Of a stretch of 64,000 nt of DNA, positions 32,877-47,090 are shown piece by piece. Source of the DNA: Lumbricus rubellus (Eukaryota > Annelida > Clitellata > Crassiclitellata > Lumbricidae); NCBI GenBank assembly GCA_945859605.1, contig OX243827.1, positions 21,144,862-21,208,861 on the forward strand, in the 5' to 3' direction. The notes beneath the pieces were generated by a model that was not told the origin of the DNA, did not search any database, and worked only from the letters and a program-made list of their open reading frames with translations. Every line of letters begins with the position of its first letter. The first letter of the stretch is position 1. The position numbers were made by a program, and so were the translations under genes.

Positions 32877-33984
32877 ATGGATCCAGTACGGCGTGGAAGA
32901 TTTCGAGTTTTTGGCCACAGTGACTGCTGCTGAGAAGAAGGGTGACGCGCCGAAGAGTAAGACTTTTTGAATCGAGTCTCCTGGAAGGTTTAATTAACGT
33001 CCGAAGGGAAGGCAAGATTTCCGAAGTGTTTTTGTCCCATCGGATATCTCTTCGGATGCCATCCTGATGTACCCTGTGGTGTCCCTCGTGTAGGGGCACT
33101 CAGGAACGGGTTTTCGGAGTGCCTATGTAATGTCCCCTAAATGTGCTATCTATTGTCTCTGGTGTCCCTTTATATGTTCGCTCCAGATTCTTAGTGGTGT
33201 CCACTTTAATACTGTAGGGACGGTTCGGGAGGGCATATGTCCACTCGTTTGTGCCCTTATGTCCCCTCTAATGCCCCACCTGAGGGAATCAGATCTGTAT
33301 TATTGGCATTAGTTAAAATGAGGGCATTTGCTTCATGGAAGCGCGTTGCGGATTTTTTCGCGCTATGCAAGGTGAAGCCGGCTTCATTAAGTGCTTGTGT
33401 CCCCGAATGTCCCCTCTGATGTCCCCTTGGAAATGGTCCTGGTCCAAGTTCCCGCCTCTCAACGGGAGACAACGCGGCGATTCGTCAATTGGACGTTCCA
33501 GTCGTCGTTGGATAGATTTAGGGAGAGTGGTGCACGGTTTATTAAATCGATCTTTGTGAGCGTTAAACTGACAAACGTATTGTTGATTTATGGTGGGTGA
33601 GAAAATGCAATGTCCAGCGCACGGTACGAAAGATTTCAAAGACCATAATTGCTAAGAAATAAGACATATGCGACACAGAACACAAATATACGATACGACG
33701 CGTTAATTAATGAATTAAATTTCAACAGATCCTCTTCAAGCGAACTATTTCATCAATTCGCCGTCCGAAAAAGTTGATGACTTTTTGGCCAAAATCTAGG
33801 GAAAATTTCATATTCGCCGTCCAAAAAATTTGATGACCATTTTAAAATTTATTTATAGTAATTTCATTCTTTTTTTGGCACTTTTAGGGTCCCTTTCTTG
33901 CCGGGAGCCCCCTTCGGTCGGAGGGTACGGAGGGCGGTCGATACGCCTCTGGCAGTCGTCCTCAGCCAGAGGCAGAGAGAGGGA

Positions 33985-34845
33985 GATAGTCGGTTGCAGA
34001 GCAGTCCCGTTAAAGCGCAACCCTTGTCCCATACAGATGGGATCGATGAGTTGATGTATAGTTGGCTGGAAGCCAGAGCAATTGACCCGCGGTGAGTTAG
34101 TGGGCTTAAAATGTGGTGCTGGTACGCTAGAAAGAGTTCCAGCAGCTATGCATAGACTACCGGCATATGAATGGGAGGGGGAAAGAAGAATTCGCATCCG
34201 CTTCCCACGATTGAAGTCTGCTTCGATGACCTCTCTGGTGGAGGTTGTATAGGGGCTAGGGATGCTAGCGAGGCGGACAAGACCGCTTTTGTTACTCGTA
34301 GAGCAATGGCCCAGAACCTTTCCAACAGTGATTGACATTGTTTGATTTTCGAAAGCACGCCGAAACGACGGTTGGGAAAGGTCTTCGAACGTTTAAAGGG
34401 CAACCAATTATAGAAGCCTAAAGCGAGCAATTGCTCGTTGTTGCGAAGTACCGTTAGCCTTCTTTGACACAAAGTGACCCAAAGACAGGTTAGCCGTGGA
34501 TCCAAAAAGATCTATGACGTGGTCGAATGGCTTGTCTCCCCTGACTGAAGGAAGTACGTTCGTTGAACTTCGTTCTTAAGACATCGATCGCGCTATCGCA
34601 GATTTATTATAATTAACCAAGAAATGGAGGGCATTTGAATGGCACGAATCTGGTCAGAAGGTTTTTGACCTTCACGCCCATCATCGCCTTGCCCACGGAC
34701 GAGGGCACGTACGTTCTACATAGTGACGCGTGCGAGCTTTGCATAGGGGCAAAACTGCCCCCAACGGAAAGATGGAAGGGGAGCGCATGTTGGCCGACGC
34801 TGAGCGAAATTATTACTGCGTAATGCGAAAGAAGTTACCCGCAAC
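33985..34845 (+). pseudogene. Ty3/gypsy pol fragment in B2
   Basis: Decayed RT/RNase H as in the other units. Here the RNase-H-like region has an extra C (near 34,752-34,762), which changes the frame relative to its neighbours. Confidence 0.72.
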
Positions 34846-35758
34846 AGAAGACTTCACCGTATCTTCAGAATCAACTGTGTTCCCCCCCCGTCTCCCATTT
34901 GAATGCTCCCGATATTGTGGAGTCCCTCTGTCGACTGACGATGACTGCACCTACCCACCCAACCACCACCACCTGCCACCCACAACCACCCGCAGGATGG
35001 CGGTCGGCTGGTGGGTGGTGCAGTAGTCCTCAACCAGAGGTAAAAAAATTTTGGTGTTAAGAGTGGGAAAAAAGGGAAACGATGTTAAGAGCCGAAAAAA
35101 GGAAAAAGATGTTAAGAGCAGAAAAAAAAGAAAAACGATGTTAAGAGCCGGAAAAGAATGAAAAAGATGTTACGAGATTGAATAGATTGAAAAATATGTT
35201 ACTAGATGAAAAAAAAATCAAAACTGGGTTGCGAGAGGTAAAAGACAGAATGCGGTGTTACGAGAGATTAAAAGGACTGAAAAATATGTTACTAGATGAA
35301 AAAGGGTCAAAACTGGGTTGCGAGAGGTAAAAGACAGAATGCGGTGTTACGAGAGATTAAAAGGACTGAAAAATATGTTAGAGATTAAAAAAAGTATCAA
35401 AACTGAGTTGGGAGAGGTAAAAGACGGAAATCGGTGTTACGAGAGATTAAAAGGACTGAAAAATATGTTAGAGATAAACAAAAAAGGATCAAAACTGGGT
35501 TGGGAGAGGTAAAAGACGGAAAGCGGTGTTACGAGAGATTAAAAAGACTGAAAAATATGTTAGAGAAAAAAAAGGATAAAAACTGAGTTGCGAGAGGTAA
35601 AAGACGGAATGCGGTGTTACGAGAGATTAAAAAACTGAAAAAGATGTTACGAAATGAAATAGACTTTGTATAATATATATATATATATATATATATATTT
35701 TACAAAGTCTATTTCATATGTCCTCTATATATATATATATAATATATATATATATATA

Positions 35759-35801
<43 letters not shown>

Positions 35802-35889
35802 CACATACAAATGGGAGACGGTGTACACTGTAGATTCAGACGATACAGTGAAGTCTTCTCTTGCGAGTAAATCCTTTCGCATTAGGCAT

Positions 35890-35928
<39 letters not shown>

Positions 35929-37871
35929 GGATCCAGTGCGGCGTGAAAGATTTCGAGTTTGTGGCCGCAGTGACTGTTGCTGAGAAGAAGGGTGACGCGC
36001 CGAAGAGTAAGACTTTTTGAATCGAGTCCCCTGGAAGGTTTAATTAACGTCCGAAGAGAAGGCAAGATTTCCGAAGTGTTTTTGTCCCATCGGATATCTC
36101 TTCGGATGCCATCCTGATGTACCCTGTGGTGTCCCTCGTGTAGGGGCACTCAGGAACGGGTTTTCGGAGTGCCTATGTAATGTCCCCTAAATGTGCTATC
36201 TATTGTCTCTGGTGTCCCTTTATATGTTCGCTCCATATTCTTAGTGGTGTCCCTTTTAATACTGTAGGGACGGTTCGGGAGGGCATATGTCCACTCGTTT
36301 GTGCCCTTATGTCCCCTCTAATGCCCCACCTGAGGGAATCAGATCTGTATTATTGGCATTAGTTAAAATGAGGGCATTTGCTTCATGGAAGCGCGTTGCA
36401 GATTTTTTCGCGCTATGCAAGGTGACGGCGGGTTCATTAAGTGCTTGTGTCCCCGAATTTCCCCTCTGATGTCCCCTTGGAAATGGTCCTGGTCCAAGTT
36501 CCCGCCTCTCAACGGGAGACAACGCGGCGATTCGTCAATTGGACGTTCCAGTCGTCGTTGGATAGATGTAGGGAGAGTGGTGCACGGTTAATGAAATGGA
36601 TCTTTGTGAGCGTTAAACTGACAAACGTATTGTTGATTTATGGTGGGTGAGAAAATACAATGTCCAGCGCTCGGTACGAAATATTTCAAACACCATAATT
36701 GCTAAGAAATAAGACATATGCGACACAGAACACAAATATACGATACGACGCGTTAATTAATGAATTAAATTTCAACAGATCCTCTTCAAGCGAACTATTT
36801 CATAAATTCGCCGTCCGAAAAAGTTGATGACTTTTTGGCCAAAATCTAGGGAAAATTTCATATTCGCCGTCCAAAAAATTTGATGACCATTTTAAAATTT
36901 ATTTATAGTAATTTCATTCTTTTTTTGGCACTTTTAGGGTCCCTTTCTTGCCGGGAGCCCCCTTCGGTCGGAGGGTACGGAGGGCGGTCGATACGCCTCT
37001 GGCAGTCGTCCTCAGCCAGAAGCAGAGAGAGAGAGAGATAGTCGGTTGCAGAGCAGTCCCGTTAAAGCGCAACCCTTGTCCCATACAGATGGGATCGATG
37101 AGTGGATGTATAGTTGGCTGGAAGCCAGAGCAATTGACCCGCGGTGAGTTAGTGAGCTTAAAATGTGGTGCTGGTACGCTAGAAAGAGTTCCAGCAGCTA
37201 TGCATAGACTACCGGCATATGAATGGGAGGGGGAAAGAAGAATTCGCATCCGCTTCCCACGATTGAAGTCTGCTTCGATGACCTCTCTGGTGGAGGTTGC
37301 ATAGAGGCTAGGGATGCTAGCGAGGCGGACAAGACCGCTTTTGTTACTCGTAGAGCAATGGCCCAGAACCTTTCCAACAGTGGTTGACATTGTTTGATTT
37401 TCGAAAGCACGCCGAAACGACGGTTGGGAAACGTTTTCGAACGTTTTAAGGGCAACCAATTATAGAAGCCTAAAGCGAGCAATTGCTCGTTGTTGCGAAG
37501 TACCGTTAGCCTTCTTTGACACAAAAGGACCCAAAGACAGGTTAGCCGTGGATCCAAAAAGATCTATGACGTGGTCGAATGGCTTGCCTCCCCTGACTGA
37601 AGTAAGTACGTTCGTTGAACTTCGTTCTTAAGACATCGATCGCGCTGTCGCAGATTTATTATAGTTCACCAAGAAATGGAGGGCATTTGAATGGCACGAA
37701 TCTGGTCAGAAGGTTTTTGACCTTCACGCCCATCATCGCCTTGCCCACGGACGAGGGCACGTACGTTCTACATAGTGACGCGTGCGAGCTTTGCATAGGG
37801 GCGGCACTGCCCCAACGGAAAGATGGAAGGGGAGCGCATGTTGGCCGACGCTGAGCGAAATTATTACTGCG
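34821..37871. repeat. Type-B satellite unit B3 (3,051 bp)
   Basis: Minisatellite 35,175-35,650; palindrome with long TA loop 35,654-35,717; right arm near 35,808-35,885. Its second half is near-identical to the second half of B1. Confidence 0.85.
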
Positions 37872-37895
37872 TAATGCGAAAGAAGTTACCCGCAA
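37040..37895 (+). pseudogene. Ty3/gypsy pol fragment in B3
   Basis: Same fragment, near-identical to B1. Confidence 0.75.
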
Positions 37896-38854
37896 CAGAA
37901 GACTTCACCGTATCTTCAGAATCAACTGTGTTCCCCCCCGTCTCCCATTTGAATGCTCCCTATATTGTGGAGTCCCTCTGTCGACTGACGATGACTGCAC
38001 CTACCCACCCAACCACCACCACCTGCCACCCACAACCACCCGCAGGATGGCGGTCGGCTGGTGGGTGGTGCAGTAGTCCTCAACCAGAGGTAAAAAAATT
38101 TGGTGTTAAGAGTGGGAAAAAAATGCAAACGATGTTAAGAGCCGAAAAAAGGAAAAAGATGTTAAGAGCCGAAAAAAAGAAAAACGATGTTAAAAGCCGG
38201 AAAAGAATGAAAAAGATGTTACGAGATTGAATAGACTGAAAAATATGTTACTAGATGAAAAAGGGTCAAAATTGGGTTGCGAGAGGTAAAAGACAGAATG
38301 CGGTGTTACGAGAGATTAAAATGACTGAAAAATATGTTAGAGATAAAAAAAAGTAACAAAACTGGGTTGGGAGAGGTAAAAGACGGAAAGCGGTGTTACG
38401 AGAGATTAAAAAGACTGAAAAATATGTTAGAGATAGAAAAAAGGATCAAAACTGGGTTGGGAGAGGTAAAAGACAGAAAGCGGTGTTACGAGAGATTAAA
38501 AAGACTGAAAAATATGTTAGAAATAAAAAAAAGGATAAAAACTGGGTTGGGAAAGGTAAAAGACGGAAAGCGGTGTTACGAGAGATTAAAAAGACTGAAA
38601 AATATGTTAGAGATAGAAAAAAGGATAAAAACTAGGTTGCGAGAGGTAAAAGACAGAAAGCGGTGTTACGAGAGATTAAAAATACTGAAAAATATGCTAG
38701 AGATAAAAAAAGGATAAAAACTGGGTTGCGAGAGGTAAAAGACGGAATGCGGTGTTACGAGAGATTAAAAAAAACTGAAAAAGGAGTTATGAAATGAAAT
38801 AGACTTTGTATAATATATATCTATATATATTATACAAAGTCTATTTCATATGTC

Positions 38855-38899
<45 letters not shown>

Positions 38900-39016
38900 T
38901 ATATATTTATATATATATATATATAGGAGACATTCAAATGGGAGACGGTGTACACTGTAGATTCAGACGATACAGTGAAGTCTTCTGTTGCGAGTAAATC
39001 CTTTCGCATTAGGCAT

Positions 39017-39051
<35 letters not shown>

Positions 39052-40994
39052 ATGGATCCAGTACGGCGTGGAAGATTTCGAGTTTTTGGCCACAGTGACT
39101 GCTGCTGAGAAGAAGGGTGACGCGCCGAAGAGTAAGACTTTTTGAATCGAGTCTCCTGGAAGGTTTAATTAACGTCCGAAGGGAAGGCAAGATTTCCGAA
39201 GTGTTTTTGTCCCATCGGATATCTCTTCGGATGCTATCCTGATGTACCCTGTGGTGTCCCTCGTGTAGGGGCACTCAGGAACGGGTTTTCGGAGTGCCTA
39301 TGTAATGTCCCCTAAATGTGCTATCTATTGTCTCTGGTGTCCCTTTATATGTTCGCTCCAGATTCTTAGTGGTGTCCACTTTAATACTGTAGGGACGGTT
39401 CGGGAGGGCATATGTCCACTCGTTTGTGCCCTTATGTCCCCTCTAATGCCCCACCTGAGGGAATCAGATCTGTATTATTGGCATTAGTTAAAATGAGGGC
39501 ATTTGCTTCATGGAAGCGCGTTGCGGATTTTTTCGCGCTATGCAAGGTGAAGCCGGCTTCATTAAGTGCTTGTGTCCCCGAATGTCCCCTCTGATGTCCC
39601 CTTGGAAATGGTCCTGGTCCAAGTTCCCGCCTCTCAACGGGAGACAACGCGGCGATTCGTCAATTGGACGTTCCAGTCGTCGTTGGATAGATTTAGGGAG
39701 AGTGGTGCACGGTTTATTAAATCGATCTTTGTGAGCGTTAAACTGACAAACGTATTGTTGATTTATGGTGGGTGAGAAAATGCAATGTCCAGCGCACGGT
39801 ACGAAAGATTTCAAAGACCATAATTGCTAAGAAATAAGACATATGCGACACAGAACACAAATATACGATACGACGCGTTAATTAATGAATTAAATTTCAA
39901 CAGATCCTCTTCAAGCGAACTATTTCATCAATTCGCCGTCCGAAAAAGTTGATGACTTTTTGGCCAAAATCTAGGGAAAATTTCATATTCGCCGTCCAAA
40001 AAATTTGATGACCATTTTAAAATTTATTTATAGTAATTTCATTCTTTTTTTGGCACTTTTAGGGTCCCTTTCTTGCCGGGAGCCCCCTTCGGTCGGAGGG
40101 TACGGAGGGCGGTCGATACGCCTCTGGCAGTCGTCCTCAGCCAGAGGCAGAGAGAGGGAGATAGTCGGTTGCAGAGCAGTCCCGTTAAAGCGCAACCCTT
40201 GTCCCATACAGATGGGATCGATGAGTTGATGTATAGTTGGCTGGAAGCCAGAGCAATTGACCCGCGGTGAGTTAGTGGGCTTAAAATGTGGTGCTGGTAC
40301 GCTAGAAAGAGTTCCAGCAGCTATGCATAGACTACCGGCATATGAATGGGAGGGGGAAAGAAGAATTCGCATCCGCTTCCCACGATTGAAGTCTGCTTCG
40401 ATGACCTCTCTGGTGGAGGTTGTATAGAAGCTAGGGATGCTAGCGAGGCGGACAAGACCGCTTTTGTTACTCGTAGAGCAATGGCCCAGAACCTTTCCAA
40501 CAGTGATTGACATTGTTTGATTTTCGAAAGCACGCCGAAACGACGGTTGGGAAAGGTCTTCGAACGTTTAAAGGGCAACCAATTATAGAAGCCTAAAGCG
40601 AGCAATTGCTCGTTGTTGCGAAGTACCGTTAGCCTTCTTTGACACAAAGTGACCCAAAGACAGGTTAGCCGTGGATCCAAAAAGATCTATGACGTGGTCG
40701 AATGGCTTGTCTCCCCTGACTGAAGGAAGTACGTTCGTTGAACTTCGTTCTTAAGACATCGATCGCGCTATCGCAGATTTATTATAATTAACCAAGAAAT
40801 GGAGGGCATTTGAATGGCACGAATCTGGTCAGAAGGTTTTTGACCTTCACGCCCATCATCGCCTTGCCCACGGACGAGGGCACGTACGTTCTACATAGTG
40901 ACGCGTGCGAGCTTTGCATAGGGGCAAAACTGCCCCAACGGAAAGATGGAAGGGGAGCGCATGTTGGCCGACGCTGAGCGAAATTATTACTGCG
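37872..40994. repeat. Type-B satellite unit B4 (3,123 bp)
   Basis: Minisatellite 38,245-38,790; palindrome 38,794-38,849; near-identical to B2 at an offset of 6,160-6,175 bp. Confidence 0.85.
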
Positions 40995-41020
40995 TAATGC
41001 GAAAGAAGTTACCCGCAACA
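40160..41020 (+). pseudogene. Ty3/gypsy pol fragment in B4
   Basis: Near-identical to the fragment in B2, but without the extra C in the RNase-H-like part. Confidence 0.75.
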
Positions 41021-42026
41021 GAAGACTTCACCGTATCTTCAGAATCAACTGTGTTCCCCCCCGTCTCCCATTTGAATGCTCCCGATATTGTGGAGTCCCT
41101 CTGTCGACTGACGATGACTGCACCTACCCACCCAACCACCACCACCTGCCACCCACAACCACCCGCAGGATGGCGGTCGGCTGGTGGGTGGTGCAGTAGT
41201 CCTCAACCAGAGGTAAAAAAATTTTGGTGTTAAGAGTGGGAAAAAAGGGAAACGATGTTAAGAGCCGAAAAAAGGAAAAAGATGTTAAGAGCAGAAAAAA
41301 AAGAAAAACGATGTTAAGAGCCGGAAAAGAATGAAAAAGATGTTACGAGATTGAATAGATTGAAAAATATGTTACTAGATGAAAAAAAAATCAAAACTGG
41401 GTTGCGAGAGGTAAAAGACAGAATGCGGTGTTACGAGAGATTAAAAGGACTGAAAAATATGTTACTAGATGAAAAAGGGTCAAAACTGGGTTGCGAGAGG
41501 TAAAAGACAGAATGCGGTGTTACGAGAGATTAAAAGGACTGAAAAATATGTTAGAGATTAAAAAAAGTATCAAAACTGAGTTGGGAGAGGTAAAAGACGG
41601 AAATCGGTGTTACGAGAGATTAAAAGGACTGAAAAATATGTTAGAGATAAACAAAAAAGGATCAAAACTGGGTTGGGAGAGGTAAAAGACGGAAAGCGGT
41701 GTTACGAGAGATTAAAAAGACTGAAAAATATGTTAGAGAAAAAAAAGGATAAAAACTGAGTTGCGAGAGGTAAAAGACGGAATGCGGTGTTACGAGAGAT
41801 TAAAAAACTGAAAAAGATGTTACGAAATGAAATAGACTTTGTATAATATATATATATATATATATATATTTTACAAAGTCTATTTCATATGTCCTCTATA
41901 TATTAATATATAATATATATATATATATATATATAGGGCACATACAAATGGGAGACGGTGTACACTGTAGATTCAGACGATACAGTGAAGTCTTCTCTTG
42001 CGAGTAAATCCTTTCGCATTAGGCAT

Positions 42027-42057
<31 letters not shown>

Positions 42058-43998
42058 GGATCCAGTGCGGCGTGAAAGATTTCGAGTTTGTGGCCGCAGT
42101 GACTGTTGCTGAGAAGAAGGGTGACGCGCCGAAGAGTAAGACTTTTTGAATCGAGTCCCCTGGAAGGTTTAATTAACGTCCGAAGAGAAGGCAAGATTTC
42201 CGAAGTGTTTTTGTCCCATCGGATATCTCTTCGGATGCCATCCTGATGTACCCTGTGGTGTCCCTCGTGTAGGGGCACTCAGGAACGGGTTTTCGGAGTG
42301 CCTATGTAATGTCCCCTAAATGTGCTATCTATTGTCTCTGGTGTCCCTTTATATGTTCGCTCCATATTCTTAGTGGTGTCCCCTTTAATACTGTAGGGAC
42401 GGTTCGGGAGGGCATATGTCCACTCGTTTGTGCCCTTATGTCCCCTCTAATGCCCCACCTGAGGGAATCAGATCTGTATTATTGGCATTAGTTAAAATGA
42501 GGGCATTTGCTTCATGGAAGCGCGTTGCAGATTTTTTCGCGCTATGCAAGGTGACGGCGGGTTCATTAAGTGCTTGTGTCCCCGAATTTCCCCTCTGATG
42601 TCCCCTTGGAAATGGTCCTGGTCCAAGTTCCCGCCTCTCAACGGGAGACAACGCGGCGATTCGTCAATTGGACGTTCCAGTCGTCGTTGGATAGATTTAG
42701 GGAGAGTGGTGCACGGTTAATGAAATGGATCTTTGTGAGCGTTAAACTGACAAACGTATTGTTGATTTATGGTGGGTGAGAAAATACAATGTCCAGCGCT
42801 CGGTACGAAATATTTCAAACACCATAATTGCTAAGAAATAAGACATATGCGACACAGAACACAAATATACGATACGACGCGTTAATTAATGAATTAAATT
42901 TCAACAGATCCTCTTCAAGCGAACTATTTCATAAATTCGCCGTCCGAAAAAGTTGATGACTTTTTGGCCAAAATCTAGGGAAAATTTCATATTCGCCGTC
43001 CAAAAAATTTGATGACCATTTTAAAATTTATTTATAGTAATTTCATTCTTTTTTTGGCACTTTTAGGGTCCCTTTCTTGCCGGGAGCCCCCTTCGGTCGG
43101 AGGGTACGGAGGGCGGTCGATACGCCTCTGGCAGTCGTCCTCAGCCAGAAGCAGAGAGAGAGAGATAGTCGGTTGCAGAGCAGTCCCGTTAAAGCGCAAC
43201 CCTTGTCCCATACAGATGGGATCGATGAGTGGATGTATAGTTGGCTGGAAGCCAGAGCAATTGACCCGCGGTGAGTTAGTGGGCTTAAAATGTGGTGCTG
43301 GTACGCTAGAAAGAGTTCCAGCAGCTATGCATAGACTACCGGCATATGAATGGGAGGGGGAAAGAAGAATTCGCATCCGCTTCCCACGATTGAAGTCTGC
43401 TTCGATGACCTCTCTGGTGGAGGTTGTATAGGGGCTAGGGATGCTAGCGAGGCGGACAAGACCGCTTTTGTTACTCGTAGAGCAATGGCCCAGAACCTTT
43501 CCAACAGTGATTGACATTGTTTGATTTTCGAAAGCACGCCGAAACGACGGTTGGGAAAGGTCTTCGAACGTTTTAAGGGCAACCAATTATAGAAGCCTAA
43601 AGCGAGCAATTGCTCGTTGTTGCGAAGTACCGTTAGCCTTCTTTGACACAAAGTGACCCAAAGACAGGTTAGCCGTGGATCCAAAAAGATCTATGACGTG
43701 GTCGAATGGCTTGTCTTCCCTGACTGAAGGAAGTACGTTCGTTGAACTTCGTTCTTAAGACATCGATCGCGCTATCGCAGATTTATTATAATTAACCAAG
43801 AAATGGAGGGCATTTGAATGGCACGAATCTGGTCAGAAGGTTTTTGACCTGCACGCCCATCATCGCCTTGCCCACGGACGAGGGCACGTACGTTCTACAT
43901 AGTGACGCGTGCGAGCTTTGCATAGGGGCGGCATTGTCCCAACGGAAAGATGGAAGGGGAGCGCATGTTGGCCGACGCTGAGCGAAATTATTACTGCG
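40995..43998. repeat. Type-B satellite unit B5 (3,004 bp)
   Basis: Minisatellite 41,355-41,825; palindrome 41,827-41,888; short TA runs make it the shortest unit. It matches B3. Confidence 0.85.
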
Positions 43999-44025
43999 TA
44001 ATCCGAAAGAAGTTACCCGCAACAG
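43165..44025 (+). pseudogene. Ty3/gypsy pol fragment in B5
   Basis: Same fragment. It shares private variants (for example CATTGTCCC in place of CACTGCCCC near 43,931) with the B6 fragment. Confidence 0.75.
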
Positions 44026-44931
44026 AAGACTTCACCGTATCTTCAGAATCAACTGTGTTCCCCCGTCTCCCATTTGAATGCTCCCTATATTGTGGAGTCC
44101 CTCTGTCGACTGACGATGACTGCACCTACCCACCCAACCACCACCACCTGCCACCCACAACCACCCGCAGGATGGCGGTCGGCTGGTGGGTGGTGCAGTA
44201 GTCCTCAACCAGAGGTAAAAAAAATTTGGTGTTAAGAGTGGGAAAAAAGGGAAACGATGTTAAGAGCCGAAAAAAGAAAAAAGATGTTAAGAGCAGAAAA
44301 AAAAGAAAAACTATGTTAAGAGCCGGAAAAGAATGAAAAAGATGTTACGAGATTTAATAGACTGAAAAATATGTTACTAGATGAAAAAAAAATCAAAACT
44401 GGGTTGCGAGAGGTAAAAGACAGAATGCGGTGTTACGAGAGATTAAAAGGACTGAAAAATATGTTAGAGATTAAAAAAGTATCAAAACTGCGTTGCGAGA
44501 GGTAAAAGACAGAATGCGGTGTTATAAGAGATTAAAAGGACTGAAAAATATGTTAGAGATTAAAAAAAGTATCAAAACTGAGTTGGGAGAGGTAAAAAAC
44601 GGAAATCGGTGTTACGAGAGATTAAAAGGACTGAAAAATATGTTAGAGATAAAAAAAGGATCAAAACTGGGTTGGGAGAGGTAAAAGACGGAAAGCGGTG
44701 TTACGAGAGATTAAAAAGACTGAAAAATATGTTAGAGATAGAAAAAAGGATAAAAACTGGGTTGCGAGAGGTAAAAGACAGAAAGCGGTGTTACGAGAGA
44801 TTAAAAAGACTGAAAAATATGCTAGAGATAAAAAAAAGATAAAAACTGGGTTGCGAGAGGTAAAAGACGGAATGCGGTGTTATGAGAGATTAAAAAACTG
44901 AAAAAGATGTTACGAAATGAAATACACTTTG

Positions 44932-44995
<64 letters not shown>

Positions 44996-47066
44996 GACAT
45001 TCAAATGGGAGACGGTGTACACTGTAGATTCAGACGATACAGTGAAGTCTTCTCTTGCGAGTAAATCCTTTCGCATTAGGCATTATATATATATAAATAT
45101 ATATATATTTATATATATATATATGGATCCAGTGCGGCGTGGAAGATTTCGAGTTTGTGGCCACAGTGACTGTTGCTGAGAAGAAGGGTGACGCGCCGAA
45201 GGGTAAGACTTTTTGAATCGAGTCCCCTGGAAGGTTTAATTAACGTCCGAAGAGAAGGCAAGATTTCCGAAGTGTTTTTGTCCCATCGGATATCTCTTCG
45301 GATGCCATCCTGATGTACCCTGTGGTGTCCCTCGTGTAGGGGCACTCAGGAACGGGTTTTCAGAGTGCCTATGTAATGTCCCCTAAATGTGCTATCTATT
45401 GTCTCTGGTGTCCCTTTATATGTTCGCTCCATATTCTTAGTGGTGTTCGCTTTAATACTGTAGGGACGGTTCGGGAGGGTATATGTCCACTCGTTTGTGC
45501 CCTTATGTCCCCTCTAATGCCCCACCTGAGGGAATCAGATCTGTATTATTGGCATTAGTTAAAATGAGGGCATTTGCTTCATGGAAGCGCGTTGCAGATT
45601 TTTTCGCGCTATGCAAGGTGACGGCGGGTTCATTAAGTACTTGTGTCCCCGAATTTCCCCTCTGATGTTCCCTTGGAAATGGTCCTGGTCCAAGTTCCCG
45701 CCTCTCAACGGGAGACAACGCGGCGATTCGTCAATTGGACGTTCCAGTCGTCGTTGGATAGATGTAGGGAGAGTGGTGCACGGTTAATGAAATGGATCTT
45801 TGTGAGCGTTAAACTGACAAACGTATTGTTGATTTATGGTGGGTGAGAAAATACAATGTCCAGCGTTCGGTACGAAATATTTCAAAGACCATAATTGCTA
45901 AGAAATAAGACATATGCGACACAGAACACAAATATACGATACGACGCGTTAATTAATGAATTAAATTTCAACAGATCCTCTTCAAGCGAACTATTTCATC
46001 AATTCGCCGTCCGAAAAAGTTGATGACTTTTTGGCCAAAATCTAGGGAAAATTTCATATTCGCCGTCCAAAAAATTTGATGACCATTTTAAAATTTATTT
46101 ATAGTAATTTCATTCTTTTTTTTGGCACTTTTAGGGTCCCTTTCTTGCCGGGAGCCCCCTTCGGTCGGAGGGTACGGAGGGCGGTCGATACGCCTCTGCC
46201 AGTCGTCCTCAGCCAGAAGCAGAGAGAGAGAGATAGTCGGTTGCAGAGCAGTCCCGTTAAAGCGCAACCCTTGTCCCATACAGATGGGATCGATGAGTGG
46301 ATGTATAGTTGGCTGGAAGCCAGAGCAATTGACCCGTGGTGAGTTAGTGGGCTTAAAATGTGGTGCTGGTACGCTAGAAAGAGTTCCAGCAGCTATGCAT
46401 AGACTACCGGCATATGAATGGGAGGGGGAAAGAAGAATTCGCATCCGCTTCCCACGATTGAAGTCTGCTTCGATGACCTCTCTGGTGGAGGTTGTATAGG
46501 GGCTAGGGATGCTAGCGAGGCGGACAAGACCGCTTTTGTTACTCGTAGAGCAATGGCCCAGAACCTTTCCAACAGTGATTGACATTGTTTGATTTTCGAA
46601 AGCACGCCGAAACGACGGTTGGGAAAGGTCTTCGAACGTTTTAAGGGCAACCAATTATAGAAGCCTAAAGCGAGCAATTGCTCGTTGTTGCGAAGTACCG
46701 TTAGCCTTCTTTGACACAAAGTGACCCAAAGACAGGTTAGCCGTGGATCCAAAAAGATCTATGACGTGGTCGAATGGCTAGTCTCCCCTGACTGAAGGAA
46801 GTACGTTCGTTGAACTTCGTTCTTAAGACATCGATCGCGCTATCGCAGATTTATTATAATTAACCAAGAAATGGAGGGCATTTGAATGGCACGAATCTGG
46901 TCAGAAGGTTTTTGACCTGCACGCCCATCATCGCCTTGCCCACGGACGAGGGCACGTACGTTCTACATAGTGACGCGTGCGAGCTTTGCATAGGGGCGGC
47001 ATTGTCCCAACGGAAAGATGGAAGGGGAGCGCATGTTGGCCGACGCTGAGCGAAATTATTACTGCG
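43999..47066. repeat. Type-B satellite unit B6 (3,068 bp)
   Basis: Minisatellite 44,355-44,915. The palindrome is broken: the left arm (near 44,917-44,940, with one change) runs straight into a TA run and the right arm is lost. It is closely related to B7. Confidence 0.85.
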
Positions 47067-47090
47067 TAATCCAAAAGAAGTTACCCGCAA
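46235..47090 (+). pseudogene. Ty3/gypsy pol fragment in B6
   Basis: Same fragment, close to that in B5. Confidence 0.75.

Larger units (their letters stand above)
31712..34820. repeat. Type-B satellite unit B2 (3,109 bp)
   Basis: Inverted arms at 31,712-31,795 and 32,756-32,836 (about 84 and 81 bp, roughly 80% matching) enclose the minisatellite (32,085-32,630) and the palindrome 32,633-32,688. It pairs with B4 in the higher-order repeat. Confidence 0.85.
29700..42050. repeat. 6.16-kb higher-order repeat, two copies
   Basis: Units B1/B2 and B3/B4/B5 repeat as dimers: 30,020 matches 36,180 and 42,309; 33,130 matches 39,305; 30,754-31,299 matches 36,914-37,459 without a coding difference. Offsets of 6,129-6,175 bp differ only by TA-run and A-run length. 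Confidence 0.85.
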
